Shown: piece after piece, positions 26,103 to 35,830 of the stretch
How the letters are laid out: every line of letters begins with the position of its first letter
How positions within the stretch are numbered: the first letter of the stretch is position 1
Source of the DNA: Leadbetterella sp964489955
GTDB lineage: Bacteria > Bacteroidota > Bacteroidia > Cytophagales > Spirosomataceae
Direction of reading: 5' to 3'
Length of the DNA stretch: 64,000 bases
Assembly: GCA_964489955.1 (NCBI GenBank)
Contig: CAZBAV010000013.1
Span: 11,386-75,385, forward strand
Program-made: the position numbers and the translations under genes
The notes under the pieces: model-generated
The model's input: the letters and a program-made list of their open reading frames with translations, nothing else
What the model was told of the DNA's origin: nothing
Databases searched by the model: none

Positions 26103-27608
26103 ATGAAAACTCATAAGAACATTATGACATTCTCAAAATTCTTTTTATCCTTGGCATTTGTGGGTGTGGGGGTGACGGCTGTGGGCCAAGTGATGGAAAC
26201 TTCTGTTGAAGAAGAAAAAGCAGTAGAAGTAGTGAAAATCTCCTACCCTTATCAGGTAGAAGTAATAGATGAAAGGGATAATGTACCCTACACAATTACT
26301 GTCCAAGATCCTGCTCTTATAGAGAAAAGACTTAAGGAACTGGAGAAAATCATGCCTATGGTTTATAATGAAAGTGTGGAAAGATATCTGCACTTCTTTA
26401 CTCAAAGAAGGCCAAACTTCACAAAACAGATGATGGAGAACCTTGGCATCTATTTTCCTATTTTCGAAAAGAAATTAGCCGAGTATGATATGCCGGATGA
26501 GCTTAAGTACTTGTCTATTTTAGAGTCTGCTCTTAATCCGAAAGCGGTGTCCAAAAGTAAAGCAGTAGGTTTATGGCAGTTTATGTCTTTCACAGGTAAA
26601 GAATATGGCTTAACAATAAATGACTACCTAGATGAGCGTATGCATATAGAGAAATCTACAGATGCAGCTTGTCGTTACCTAAAGTACCTTCATAGATTGT
26701 TTAATGACTGGGATTTGGCACTTGCTTCATACAACTCCGGACAGGGCACTATAGGAAGAGCAATAAAGAGAACTGGACTTACGTCTTATTGGGATCTACA
26801 TCCTCATATACCAAAAGAAACCAGAGGTTACGTTCCTCAGTTTATCGCCTTAATATACCTTATGCATTACGGCCCGGATCATGGTATTGTTCCTGCACAG
26901 ATTAATAAGAGAGAGGACCTAGAAAATATCTATATTGATTCTGAGATTGATCTAAATGTCCTAGCTTCGCTGAGCAATATTAGCATAGAAGAAATCCAAA
27001 AGCACAATCCGCATTTCAAAAAGACGCTACTTCCATCTAACCGTTTCGGTCATGAAATAGCACTTCCAAAGAAAGATATGGCATACTTCACTGAGAATAG
27101 GATTGCCATTCTTGACTCAGTTAGTAAAAGACAGAGAGGTCTGACTCCCGGCACAGCAATAGCATCAACACAAACACTTGAGGATGGTACAATCGTTATT
27201 GGCAGACCTAATACAGAAAATTCGGATGATTACGTAAATGTGCCAAGAAAAGTTAAAAAGGTTCACCAAGTCAGAAAAGGAGAACACTTAAGTAAAATTG
27301 CAGAAAGGTATAAAGTAACTACTGCAGAAATCAGAAGATGGAATGACAAATCTTCTTCTAAAGTTATAGTGGGCGAAAGACTTGCAATTTTCGTAGACGT
27401 TAATGATAAAGTAAAGTCTACTAGTGTAGTGGCCAAAAAATCATCTGAAAGTATTACAAAACCACAATACTACACTGTACGCCCGGGAGACACTCTATGG
27501 AACATCTCGCAGAGATACGATGGTGTGAGCGTAAACGACATTAAAAAATGGAACAATATTAAAGGAAATACAGTAAAAGTTGGCCAAAAAATCAAAGTTG
27601 GAGCTTAA
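26103..27608 (+). CDS. mltD: Membrane-bound lytic murein transglycosylase with LysM repeats (MltD-like)
   Basis: This 501-residue exported protein cleaves peptidoglycan glycan strands to 1,6-anhydro ends. A signal peptide is visible (about residues 1-28, ending AVGQ). The SLT domain carries the catalytic Glu (about E141) in SILESALNPKAVS, then GLWQFM and the ASYNSGQGTIGRA motif. The C-terminus has two LysM modules (HQVRKGEHLSKIAERY and YYTVRPGDTLWNISQRY) that bind peptidoglycan. The frame runs upstream to a TTG at 26031, but the ATG at 26103 yields the proper signal peptide. A second enzyme of this kind lies at 36516. Confidence 0.9.
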   Translation: MKTHKNIMTFSKFFLSLAFVGVGVTAVGQVMETSVEEEKAVEVVKISYPYQVEVIDERDNVPYTITVQDPALIEKRLKELEKIMPMVYNESVERYLHFFTQRRPNFTKQMMENLGIYFPIFEKKLAEYDMPDELKYLSILESALNPKAVSKSKAVGLWQFMSFTGKEYGLTINDYLDERMHIEKSTDAACRYLKYLHRLFNDWDLALASYNSGQGTIGRAIKRTGLTSYWDLHPHIPKETRGYVPQFIALIYLMHYGPDHGIVPAQINKREDLENIYIDSEIDLNVLASLSNISIEEIQKHNPHFKKTLLPSNRFGHEIALPKKDMAYFTENRIAILDSVSKRQRGLTPGTAIASTQTLEDGTIVIGRPNTENSDDYVNVPRKVKKVHQVRKGEHLSKIAERYKVTTAEIRRWNDKSSSKVIVGERLAIFVDVNDKVKSTSVVAKKSSESITKPQYYTVRPGDTLWNISQRYDGVSVNDIKKWNNIKGNTVKVGQKIKVGA

Positions 27609-27629
27609 CTATTTCCCCGTAAAAATACC

Positions 27630-27659
27630 AAAGGAGAGGCTCTACCCTCTCCTTTTTTT
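27630..27659 (+). terminator. Terminator of mltD-like gene
   Basis: AAAGGAGAGG (27630-27639) pairs with CCTCTCCTTT (27646-27655) and is followed by T. It ends 12 nt before the nadE start. Confidence 0.88.
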
Positions 27660-27671
27660 ATACCGAAAGAT

Positions 27672-29663
27672 ATGAACATGCTTAAAGTTGGTACTGCAGC
27701 ACTGAACCAAACCCCACTGGATTGGATAGGGAATAAAAACAGGATTGCACAAGCCTTACACGCTGCTAAAGAACAAAAAACACAGATTCTTTGCCTACCC
27801 GAACTATCTATTTCGGGTTATGGGTGCGAAGATGCACTTTATTCACCTGATACGCTCAGGCAGTGCCAATACGTTTTACAAAGCTTACTGCCGGAAACCA
27901 AAGGAATAGTTACCTGTTTAGGATTACCAATACAAGTATTAAACCGGCTGTACAATGCGGTATGTATAATTGCTGATGGGGAAATCCTGGGTTTTGTGTG
28001 CAAACAAAACTTGCCGAATTACGGAGTCTTTTATGAAGACCGATGGTTTCACAGGTGGCAACCCGGGGAAGTAAGCTATATAGAAATATCCGGAATGAGT
28101 TATCCTGTAGGGGATCTAGTTTTTGAAGTTTCGGGAGTTAAAATCGGAATTGAAATTTGTGAAGATGCTTGGGTTGCTGGTAGACCAGGCCTCAGTCTGT
28201 ACCAAAGGGGCGTAGATATTATACTAAATCCAAGTGCTAGTCCTTTTAGTTTTGGTAAATTCAAAACCCGTGAACAACTGGTGACAGATGCATCCAGAGC
28301 ATATAATTGTGCTTACTTATATACCAACCTTATAGGAAATGAATCTGGACGCCTTATTTTTGATGGGGACGCTATGGTATCGTCGGGCGGAGAACTCCTG
28401 GCTTCCAGCGAGCGATTTAGCTACAGTGACTTTACCTTAACAGAGGCAATAGTAGATATCGATAAAAACAGAATAGAGCAATCACGTGTTAAGACACCTC
28501 ATTACTCAGACTTTACCTTAATAGAAAGTTCTTTTTCTCTCTCGTTTACAGATCTGCCCCAAACTTCCGGGCCGCTTTCAGAAGCATTCGAGAAAGGAGG
28601 ATATATAAAAGAAGAGGAGTTCGCTCGTGCGGTTAGCCTAGGTTTATTTGATTACCTGCGTAAGTCACGCTCATACGGTTTTACCATTTCTTTGTCTGGT
28701 GGAGCAGACTCATCGGCCTGTACAGCACTCTGTGCTTTAATGCTAAAACTGGCTGACGAAAGTATTGGACTCCAGGCCTTAAAAGAAAAATTATCGCACA
28801 TACCGGGAGTATCATCGGCTTCCTCAGTTGCTACCCTAACCAAACTACTGGTTACCAACATATACCAGGGAACAAAGAATAGTTCGGAAGACACTTTCAC
28901 ATCTGCCAGTAAACTTGCCGAAGGTATAGGTGCGGAGTTTTTCCATATAGAAATAGACAAACTTGTAGATAGCTACACCCAACTAATAGAAGGCCAGATA
29001 CAGCGAAAACTCACTTGGGAGACGGATGATATCCCTTTACAAAATATACAAGCCCGCGTAAGAGCTCCAAGTGTGTGGCTTTTGGCAAACTTAAAGAACC
29101 ACCTCTTATTGACCACCTCTAACCGCTCCGAAGCCGCAGTAGGCTACTGTACAATGGACGGAGACACAGCAGGCAGCATTTCTCCTATTTCTGGCATTGA
29201 TAAAACCTGGCTGAGAGAATGGCTTGTCTGGCTTGAAAAGATTGGCTGCGAAGTGAAAGGAAAAAAGATAAAAATTGAGTCATTATCTTATGTAAACGCC
29301 CTACAACCAACTGCGGAGCTTAGACCCAAGAACAAGACCCAAACAGACGAGAAAGACCTTATGCCCTACCCTATTCTCAATACCATTGAGCAATTGGGCA
29401 TTAGAGATAAGAAAGCCCCCCTTGAGTGTTTCAAGATACTATGTAATATGGAAACAGGTTATCCAAAGGAGTCACTTGCCGCTTGGATTAAAAGATTCTT
29501 TTTACTTTGGAGTCGTAACCAATGGAAAAGGGAAAGATACGCCCTTGGTTTCCATCTAGACTCTTATAATTTAGATTCACGAAGCTGGTGTCGTTTTCCC
29601 GTACTAAATGGCGGTTTTGAAAAAGAGTTACAAGAGCTAGAAAATCATATAAAATCTTCCTAA
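27672..29663 (+). CDS. nadE: Glutamine-dependent NAD+ synthetase
   Basis: This two-domain enzyme of 663 residues makes the last step of NAD synthesis. The N-terminal nitrilase-like glutaminase has the triad E44 (LPELSISGYG), K111 (CKQNLPNYGVFYEDRWF) and C163 (GIEICEDAW). The C-terminal synthetase has the PP-loop SGGADSS at 342-348 and later TTSNRSE and a D-G-D-T-A-G segment. ATG codons at 27672 and 27678 are both possible. In the linker, YSDFTL occurs twice, 27 residues apart. Its 3' end overlaps the convergent EEP gene by 4 bp. Confidence 0.95.
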   Translation: MNMLKVGTAALNQTPLDWIGNKNRIAQALHAAKEQKTQILCLPELSISGYGCEDALYSPDTLRQCQYVLQSLLPETKGIVTCLGLPIQVLNRLYNAVCIIADGEILGFVCKQNLPNYGVFYEDRWFHRWQPGEVSYIEISGMSYPVGDLVFEVSGVKIGIEICEDAWVAGRPGLSLYQRGVDIILNPSASPFSFGKFKTREQLVTDASRAYNCAYLYTNLIGNESGRLIFDGDAMVSSGGELLASSERFSYSDFTLTEAIVDIDKNRIEQSRVKTPHYSDFTLIESSFSLSFTDLPQTSGPLSEAFEKGGYIKEEEFARAVSLGLFDYLRKSRSYGFTISLSGGADSSACTALCALMLKLADESIGLQALKEKLSHIPGVSSASSVATLTKLLVTNIYQGTKNSSEDTFTSASKLAEGIGAEFFHIEIDKLVDSYTQLIEGQIQRKLTWETDDIPLQNIQARVRAPSVWLLANLKNHLLLTTSNRSEAAVGYCTMDGDTAGSISPISGIDKTWLREWLVWLEKIGCEVKGKKIKIESLSYVNALQPTAELRPKNKTQTDEKDLMPYPILNTIEQLGIRDKKAPLECFKILCNMETGYPKESLAAWIKRFFLLWSRNQWKRERYALGFHLDSYNLDSRSWCRFPVLNGGFEKELQELENHIKSS

Positions 29664-30748
29664 TCAATAATTTCGTATTGGCCAAGGAGCGGATAGTGAT
29701 CCGAATAATTGTAATGGTTGAATGTTTCTAAATGTACGGCCTTAAACTTTTTGGGATCATAGAATTGGTTATCTATTCGTAAAAATCGTAATATTTTACG
29801 GTAAGTAAATCCAAAACCGCTCCCTGCGTCTTCGAAAGAATTGTGTAATACTTTTCTTAACTTTCCGTAAGCATAACCGTACGGAAGCTCGTTAAGATCT
29901 CCCGCCAAAATAACGGGATAAGGGCTTTCTTTAATCCAGGTTTCTAAAATTAAAACCTGATGACTACGTTCTTGGAAACCACCTTTAAGTTGTGAAAGTA
30001 TATTTTTGGTTTCCTTTTTATCTATCTTCCTATCTTTGCCAAGAACCTTTTGCACCCGAATCCCCATAGACCGCAACTGGAAATTAATAATGCGTATGGT
30101 ATCACCTTTTACAACTATATCTGAGGCTAACAGTCCATTATTATTAATATGCCAAAACACTTCTTCTTTATTAATAATGGGGTATTTACTGAATGTGGCC
30201 AAACCAATAAACCCGCTTGCATGATCATTCCCCTTATTGGAGTGCATATATACATAATGAGGATTTTCTTTAGTAATTCTCCTAATCATATTGAAAGAAG
30301 AGAGCTCGTCATTATTATAAAATTCTTGAAAACACTTTACATCGGCACCAATGGATTCGGAAATTCCGGAGATACCTTTTGCTTCCTTACTTAGTTTAGA
30401 GTCTGATACGCTCTGTCTATCCATATACATCACGTTATAACTAAAAACTGAAAGGTCCACCTTACCCTCTTCCGGACTCGAAAACCTAAACGTACGATTA
30501 CGTATAGAGAACGTAACAAAAAGTAGAGCTAAGGAAACAAGGGCTTTCGGAGACTTTGCAAAAACCCAAACTAAAAAAAAGAAGATGTTACCCAACATTA
30601 CCAGCGGATAGGTTAGCATTATGAAGCCACCAGCCCAATGCTGTATATTAGCGTTCAACACAAACTGGAACACCAATAAAGAATACAGTCCAAAAAGGAT
30701 GTTGATTAAAAAAAAGAACTTCCTTATAAAATCTCTAACTGCTTTCAA
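29660..30748 (-). CDS. Endonuclease/exonuclease/phosphatase-family membrane protein
   Basis: In this 362-residue protein, three hydrophobic helices (within about residues 8-84) precede an EEP-fold catalytic domain. Visible motifs are SYNVMYMD, VKCFQEF (metal-binding Glu), LAGDLNELP (Asp/Asn) and the terminal YSDHYPLLG (catalytic His). Such membrane-linked EEP proteins are frequent in Bacteroidota; substrates (nucleic acid, phosphoinositide or sphingomyelin-like lipids) cannot be told from sequence. Convergent with nadE, overlapping by 4 bp. Confidence 0.85.
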   Translation of the reverse strand: MKAVRDFIRKFFFLINILFGLYSLLVFQFVLNANIQHWAGGFIMLTYPLVMLGNIFFFLVWVFAKSPKALVSLALLFVTFSIRNRTFRFSSPEEGKVDLSVFSYNVMYMDRQSVSDSKLSKEAKGISGISESIGADVKCFQEFYNNDELSSFNMIRRITKENPHYVYMHSNKGNDHASGFIGLATFSKYPIINKEEVFWHINNNGLLASDIVVKGDTIRIINFQLRSMGIRVQKVLGKDRKIDKKETKNILSQLKGGFQERSHQVLILETWIKESPYPVILAGDLNELPYGYAYGKLRKVLHNSFEDAGSGFGFTYRKILRFLRIDNQFYDPKKFKAVHLETFNHYNYSDHYPLLGQYEIID

Positions 30749-30905
30749 ATTTCACCTACTCTAAAATGACTGCAATATATCCACAACGACAAACCTTTCT
30801 GCATATTTAGTAAATAAAACCTTACTCTACCCTCCAATACTCACAATTCTTGCCAATATTGCTATGCATTTTATAAAAAACGATTATTTTTTCAAATAAT
30901 TCACG

Positions 30906-30913
30906 TATTTTTG
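30906..30913 (+). promoter_or_regulatory. rimP: -7 promoter box of the rimP-nusA-infB operon
   Basis: TATTTTTG is a full TAnnTTTG match, 55 nt before the rimP ATG. Transcription from it would include the hairpin at 30934-30955 in the leader. Confidence 0.6.
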
Positions 30914-30933
30914 CAAAGAATTTAAATGGGAGG

Positions 30934-30955
30934 AGGAGGTTAGCCTCCTTTTTTT
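30934..30955 (+). terminator. Terminator-like hairpin in the rimP leader
   Basis: AGGAGG (30934-30939) pairs with CCTCCT (30944-30949) across TTAG and is followed by a seven-T run (30949-30955). It lies between the promoter box and the rimP ATG (13 nt before it), the layout of an attenuator. Confidence 0.65.
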
Positions 30956-30968
30956 GGTTGCAATAGGT

Positions 30969-31424
30969 ATGGAAATAAAAGAAAGCGTCATAAAACACCT
31001 TGAAACTTTGATAGCAGACACCTCGCTTTTTGTTGTTGGTGTAACTGTTTCAGAATCAAAAATACGGAGGAAGGTGTCTGTTTTTTTAGATTCAGACCAG
31101 GGGATAACGATAGAAGAGTGTAGTAAAGTAAGCCGCGAACTGGGTAACTTACTGGAAGAAGAAATAGAAGAAGCATTTACTTTAGAGGTATCTTCTCCGG
31201 GAGCAGATTCTCCTCTTTTGTCAGTAAGACAATATGCTAAAAATGTAGGGCGTACCCTAAAAATCCTAAAAAAGGACTTATCTGAACTAAAAGGTAAATT
31301 ACTAGAGGTGTCAGAGGAAAATATAGTAATAGAAACAGAAGCTAAAAAGAAAATAAAACCTGAGGTAATTACGGTTCAGCTAGAAGAAATAAAAGAAGCT
31401 AAAGTAGTAATATCTTTTAAATAA
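30969..31424 (+). CDS. rimP: Ribosome maturation factor RimP
   Basis: The 151-residue protein helps mature the 30S subunit. The N-terminal domain contains SKIRRKVSVFLDSDQGITIEEC and VSRELG; the centre has LEVSSPGADSPL, the RimP hallmark (usually LEVSSPGxDRPL). The frame is open to a GTG at 30954, but that lies inside the leader's T run; the ATG at 30969 gives the usual MEIKE start. It begins the conserved rimP-nusA-infB operon, 10 bp before nusA. Confidence 0.93.
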   Translation: MEIKESVIKHLETLIADTSLFVVGVTVSESKIRRKVSVFLDSDQGITIEECSKVSRELGNLLEEEIEEAFTLEVSSPGADSPLLSVRQYAKNVGRTLKILKKDLSELKGKLLEVSEENIVIETEAKKKIKPEVITVQLEEIKEAKVVISFK

Positions 31425-31434
31425 AGTATAACGT

Positions 31435-32679
31435 ATGCACACTGGAGATTTAATAGAATCGTTTGCGGAGTTTGCAAGAGAAAAAAACATAGACAGGCCT
31501 ACCATGATTGCCATCTTGGAAGACGTGTTAAGGACTATGATACGTAAAGCCTATGGTGAAGACCATAACTTTGACATTATCCTTAACCCAGAAAGTGGTG
31601 ACCTGGAAATGTGGAGGAAGAGAGAGATTGTAGACGATAACTCAGAAGATATTTGGGATCATGATAAAATTCCTCTGTCTGAAGCACAAAAAATTGAGCC
31701 TGATTTTGAGATTGGAGAAGAGGTAGCTGAATCTGTAAAAATAGAAGACTTTGGCCGTAGAATAGTACAAACTGCACGCCAAACGCTTATACAAAAAGTA
31801 AAGGATCTAGAAAAGGAAATGCTTTACGACCAGTACAAAGACCAGGTTGGAGAGCTTGTAAATGTAGACGTTTATCAGATTTTAGGTAGAGAGGTTATTT
31901 GTATTGATGAAGAAGGCAATGAACTTTCTTTACCAAAAGGAGAACAAATCCCTAAAGATCGTTTCCGTAAAGGTACAAGCATTAGGGCAATCATACATAA
32001 GGTAGAGATTAATAATGGAAATCCGAAGTTAACGCTTTCTAGAACCTCACCGGTCTTCTTGGAAAGACTCTTCGAATTAGAAATTCCTGAAATACAAGAT
32101 GGAATCATTTCTATAAGAAAAATTGTTAGAGAACCAGGGGAAAGAGCAAAAGTGGCCGTGGAATCATTCGACGACCGTATAGACCCTGTCGGTGCTTGTG
32201 TTGGTATGAAAGGTTCTAGGATTCACTCTATTGTGCGTGAACTAGAAAATGAAAATATAGACGTAATACAATATACAGAAAACACCAACTTGCTTATTTC
32301 TAGAGCACTAAGCCCTGCTAAAATAAGTAACATCCGTATTGATGAAAACTCTGATAGGGTTTCTGTATTCTTAAAACCAGACCAGGTTTCACTAGCTATA
32401 GGTAAGGGTGGATTAAACATCAAATTGGCCAGTAAGCTTATTGGATTAGAGATTGATGTATTCAGGGATGTTGACGGTGTTGTGGAAGAAGAAGACGTAG
32501 ATTTAATGGAATTTACGGATGAAATAGAAGAGTGGGTTCTAGTAGAATTTAGGAAAATTGGTCTAGATACAGCCAAATCTGTCCTTAATGTTTCAAAAGA
32601 AGACCTTGTAAGAAGAACTCCGCTTGAAGAAGAGACAGTAGATGAAGTATATGAAATACTCAAAAAGGAATTTGACTGA
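31435..32679 (+). CDS. nusA: Transcription termination/antitermination protein NusA
   Basis: This 414-residue protein has the NusA N-terminal domain (residues 1-130), an S1 domain (about 135-205, ending PKLTLSRTSPVFLERLFELEIPEI in family terms) and two KH domains. The KH part includes VGACVGMKGSRIHSIVREL and SLAIGKGGLNIKLASKL. It binds RNA polymerase and controls pausing and termination. Second gene of the operon; infB follows after 58 bp. The short C-terminal end lacks the acidic repeats of proteobacterial NusA. Confidence 0.96.
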   Translation: MHTGDLIESFAEFAREKNIDRPTMIAILEDVLRTMIRKAYGEDHNFDIILNPESGDLEMWRKREIVDDNSEDIWDHDKIPLSEAQKIEPDFEIGEEVAESVKIEDFGRRIVQTARQTLIQKVKDLEKEMLYDQYKDQVGELVNVDVYQILGREVICIDEEGNELSLPKGEQIPKDRFRKGTSIRAIIHKVEINNGNPKLTLSRTSPVFLERLFELEIPEIQDGIISIRKIVREPGERAKVAVESFDDRIDPVGACVGMKGSRIHSIVRELENENIDVIQYTENTNLLISRALSPAKISNIRIDENSDRVSVFLKPDQVSLAIGKGGLNIKLASKLIGLEIDVFRDVDGVVEEEDVDLMEFTDEIEEWVLVEFRKIGLDTAKSVLNVSKEDLVRRTPLEEETVDEVYEILKKEFD

Positions 32680-32737
32680 AACTGGTAATCCACACCATTA
32701 TAAAAAGGAATAGAAACAATATTTTTAAAGATTATTT

Positions 32738-35728
32738 ATGGCAGAAGAAAAAATGATGCGACTCAGCCAAGCTGCGAAAAAACTGAATGTAGGTTTAGCT
32801 ACAGTGATTGAGATTTTGAGCTCAGCGGGGCATCATATTGACAATAATCCTAACGCCAAACTTACTTTCGGTCAGCTAGAGATTCTAGCGAAAAACCTTG
32901 ATTATCCCGAACTACTTGGAGATTCAACACCTTCAGCACCAGCTGCTAGTGGAGATAGCACCAAAGCAGCCGAGGAGATATTGTATTTTAGGGAAGAGCC
33001 TGCGGCTCCCGAAATTATTAAGATAGAAACACACCTTACGGGACCTAAAGTCCTTGGTAAAATAGACTTAAATGCCAAAGGTAAGGTAGAAATAAAGCCT
33101 ATTGAAGAAGCTAAGCCGGCTCCTGAAGTAGAAACTAAAGAGCCTGAGGTTCCTTTACAAAAAGAAGAACCTAAACCACAGGAAATAGAAAAACCAGTGG
33201 TTCAAGAGGTGGAAGATACTAAACCAGAGCCAATAGTAGAGGTAGTAGAAGACCCAGTGGTTAAACAAGAAGAGCCTGTTAAAGAAGCGGCTCCGGTTGT
33301 GGAAACTCCTGTAGTTGTTCCTCCTGTGGAAAAAACACCTCCTGTGGTTGAGGAAACTCCAGTTACAGAAGTAAAACCTCCGGTAGCAGTTGCTCCTCCT
33401 GTGGTTATTCCACCTGTAGTTGAACCTAAAGTGGTTACTCCTCCTACTCCTGAGCCTCCAAAAGTAGAACCTCCAAAAGAGGCAGAACTTATTAAAGCTC
33501 AAGGAGATAAACTACAAGGTCTTGTAGTTCTTGGGAAGATTGAGTTGCCTGTTGAGAAAAAACTTTCCAAGGAAGAACAAAAACAAAAGCGGAAACGCAA
33601 GCGTGTTATTGTTGGAGGCGAAAAAGTTGGAGATACCTCTAAGCCTGGGTTTGATAACTTTAAGAAAGACGCTCCTAAACCAGGAGATAATACTGCCAAG
33701 CCTGCTGCACCTAAGGAAAACCGTTTTGGTCCTGATAAAACCAAAGGTAATCAACAAGGTAATGCCAATGGCAAAAAAGACTTCAAGAAAGATAATAGAA
33801 GGGAAAACATCTCGTCTAGCGATGTTAAGGACAGCATCAAGACTACCATGTCTAGAATGCAAAACAAGAGTAATGACTTTGGTGCTAAATATCGGAAAGA
33901 AAAACGCCGTAACCGGGCTGAAGCCCAAGACGCACTTGACCAACAGCAATTGGAAGAAAGTGGCATCTTGAAACTTACCGAATTCATTTCGGCGTCTGAA
34001 TTAGCCTCTTTAATGAACGTCTCGGTAAACGAAGTTATCGGAACTTGTATGAAGATGGGAATCTTCGTTTCTATTAACCAGAGACTTGATGCCGAAACTA
34101 TACAAATGATTGCTTTAGAGTACAACTTCGATGTAGAGTTTATCTCTGCAGAAGAAGAAGTATCATTTGACACCCACGAAGAAGCAGATAAAGAAGAAGA
34201 CCTAGAATATAGGGCTCCTATTGTTACCATCATGGGTCACGTAGATCATGGTAAAACTTCACTTTTGGACTACATCCGTCGTGCAAAAGTTGCTTCAGGT
34301 GAAGCTGGAGGAATAACACAGCACATTGGAGCGTATTCTGTAAAGATAAAAGAAGGCCCTAACAAAGGAAAATCTTTAACCTTCCTAGATACACCAGGTC
34401 ACGAAGCATTTACTGCCATGCGTGCACGGGGAGCTAAAATTACTGACGTTGTAATTATAGTAATCTCGGCAGACGATAGTGTGATGCCGCAAACACGTGA
34501 AGCCATTAACCATGCCCAAAATGCTGGGGTACCAATTGTATTTGCACTCAATAAAATAGATAAACCAAACGCTAATCCTGCCAAAATACGCGAGGATCTT
34601 TCGAAAGAAAACATTCTTGTAGAAAGCTGGGGTGGTAAATTCCAAGAGCAAGAGGTTTCTGCGAAATCTGGTTTAGGTGTTGATGAGTTGTTAGACAAAG
34701 TGTTGCTTGAAGCAGAACTTCTAGACCTGAAAGCAAATCCTAACAGAAATGCAACAGGTGCTGTAATAGAAGCGTCATTGGATAAAGGTAGAGGATATGT
34801 TTCTACCATAATGGTACAAAACGGAACACTAAAAATTGGTGATATCGTATTAGCTGGACAGTACTTTGGTAGGGTTAGAGCCATGGTTAATGACCTCGGC
34901 ACCAAAATTAAAGAAGCTGGACCATCAACACCTGTTCAGATTTTAGGTTTACCAGGTGCTCCTCAAGCTGGAGATAAATTTAACGTAATGGAAACGGAAA
35001 GAGAAGCCCGTGAAATTGCCAACAAACGCGAGCAGCTTAACCGAGAGATGAGTATCAGGGCAAAACGCCATATTACTCTTGACGAAATTGGACGTCGTAA
35101 AGCCATTGGTTCTTTCAAAGAACTTAACGTAATCATTAAAGGTGACGTGGATGGTTCTGTAGAAGCACTTGCCGATTCATTATTGAAACTGTCTACAGAG
35201 GAGGTACAAGTAAATATTGTACACAAAGGAGTTGGACAAATTTCAGAATCAGACGTAACTCTTGCCTCTGCAGCAGATGCAATTGTGATTGGTTTCCAGG
35301 TGAGACCTTCTAACAATGCAAGAAAGATTGCTGAAAATGAGGAAATAGAAATAAGGCTATACTCTATTATCTATGATGCTATAAACGAGATCAAAGATGC
35401 CATGGAGGGCTTACTTGCTCCTAAAGAGGAAGAGGTTGTTACGGGTAACATTGAAATACGTGAAGTGTTTAAGATTACCAAAGTGGGTACTATTGCGGGT
35501 TGTTATGTTACAGATGGTATCGTGAAACGTAATAACAAAGTACGTATAATACGTGAAGGTATTGTAGTACATACAGGTGAAATAGCCCAGCTTAAACGCT
35601 TTAAAGACGATGTAGCTGAAGTACGTAATGGCTATGAATGTGGTTTAAGTATTAAGAACTACAATGATATCCAAATAGGAGACATCATAGAAAGCTTTGA
35701 AATAAGAGAATTAAAAAGAACGCTATAA
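32738..35728 (+). CDS. infB: Translation initiation factor IF-2
   Basis: This GTPase (996 residues) brings initiator tRNA to the ribosome. An N-terminal IF2_N-like segment (LSQAAKKLNVGLATVIEIL) is followed by a long low-complexity region (about 85-250) rich in Pro, Val and Glu, then a Lys-rich linker. The G domain starts near 495 with G1 GHVDHGKTS, G3 DTPGHEAF and G4 NKIDKP, followed by domains II-IV. The low-complexity region is a run of degenerate EEP/PPVV repeats. Last gene of the operon. Confidence 0.96.
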   Translation: MAEEKMMRLSQAAKKLNVGLATVIEILSSAGHHIDNNPNAKLTFGQLEILAKNLDYPELLGDSTPSAPAASGDSTKAAEEILYFREEPAAPEIIKIETHLTGPKVLGKIDLNAKGKVEIKPIEEAKPAPEVETKEPEVPLQKEEPKPQEIEKPVVQEVEDTKPEPIVEVVEDPVVKQEEPVKEAAPVVETPVVVPPVEKTPPVVEETPVTEVKPPVAVAPPVVIPPVVEPKVVTPPTPEPPKVEPPKEAELIKAQGDKLQGLVVLGKIELPVEKKLSKEEQKQKRKRKRVIVGGEKVGDTSKPGFDNFKKDAPKPGDNTAKPAAPKENRFGPDKTKGNQQGNANGKKDFKKDNRRENISSSDVKDSIKTTMSRMQNKSNDFGAKYRKEKRRNRAEAQDALDQQQLEESGILKLTEFISASELASLMNVSVNEVIGTCMKMGIFVSINQRLDAETIQMIALEYNFDVEFISAEEEVSFDTHEEADKEEDLEYRAPIVTIMGHVDHGKTSLLDYIRRAKVASGEAGGITQHIGAYSVKIKEGPNKGKSLTFLDTPGHEAFTAMRARGAKITDVVIIVISADDSVMPQTREAINHAQNAGVPIVFALNKIDKPNANPAKIREDLSKENILVESWGGKFQEQEVSAKSGLGVDELLDKVLLEAELLDLKANPNRNATGAVIEASLDKGRGYVSTIMVQNGTLKIGDIVLAGQYFGRVRAMVNDLGTKIKEAGPSTPVQILGLPGAPQAGDKFNVMETEREAREIANKREQLNREMSIRAKRHITLDEIGRRKAIGSFKELNVIIKGDVDGSVEALADSLLKLSTEEVQVNIVHKGVGQISESDVTLASAADAIVIGFQVRPSNNARKIAENEEIEIRLYSIIYDAINEIKDAMEGLLAPKEEEVVTGNIEIREVFKITKVGTIAGCYVTDGIVKRNNKVRIIREGIVVHTGEIAQLKRFKDDVAEVRNGYECGLSIKNYNDIQIGDIIESFEIRELKRTL

Positions 35729-35730
35729 TA

Positions 35731-35762
35731 AAATAGATGCCCAATTCGGGCATCTATTTTTA
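35731..35762 (+). terminator. Terminator of the rimP-nusA-infB operon
   Basis: AAATAGATGCCC (35731-35742) pairs with GGGCATCTATTT (35748-35759) and runs into T. It starts 2 bp after the infB stop. Confidence 0.92.
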
Positions 35763-35830
35763 TAGATATCTTTCAATTATTTCTGAAAAAATAAGATAAA
35801 TATAGGTTTCAACCATACATTTGTACCCGT

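Noticed and set aside
30934..30955. Terminator of a gene upstream of rimP
   Set aside because: The gene upstream is on the opposite strand, and the hairpin lies after the rimP promoter box, so it belongs to the rimP leader.
33512..33971. Open frames on both strands across the IF-2 low-complexity region
   Set aside because: Repetitive codons open several frames here by chance; infB is certain.
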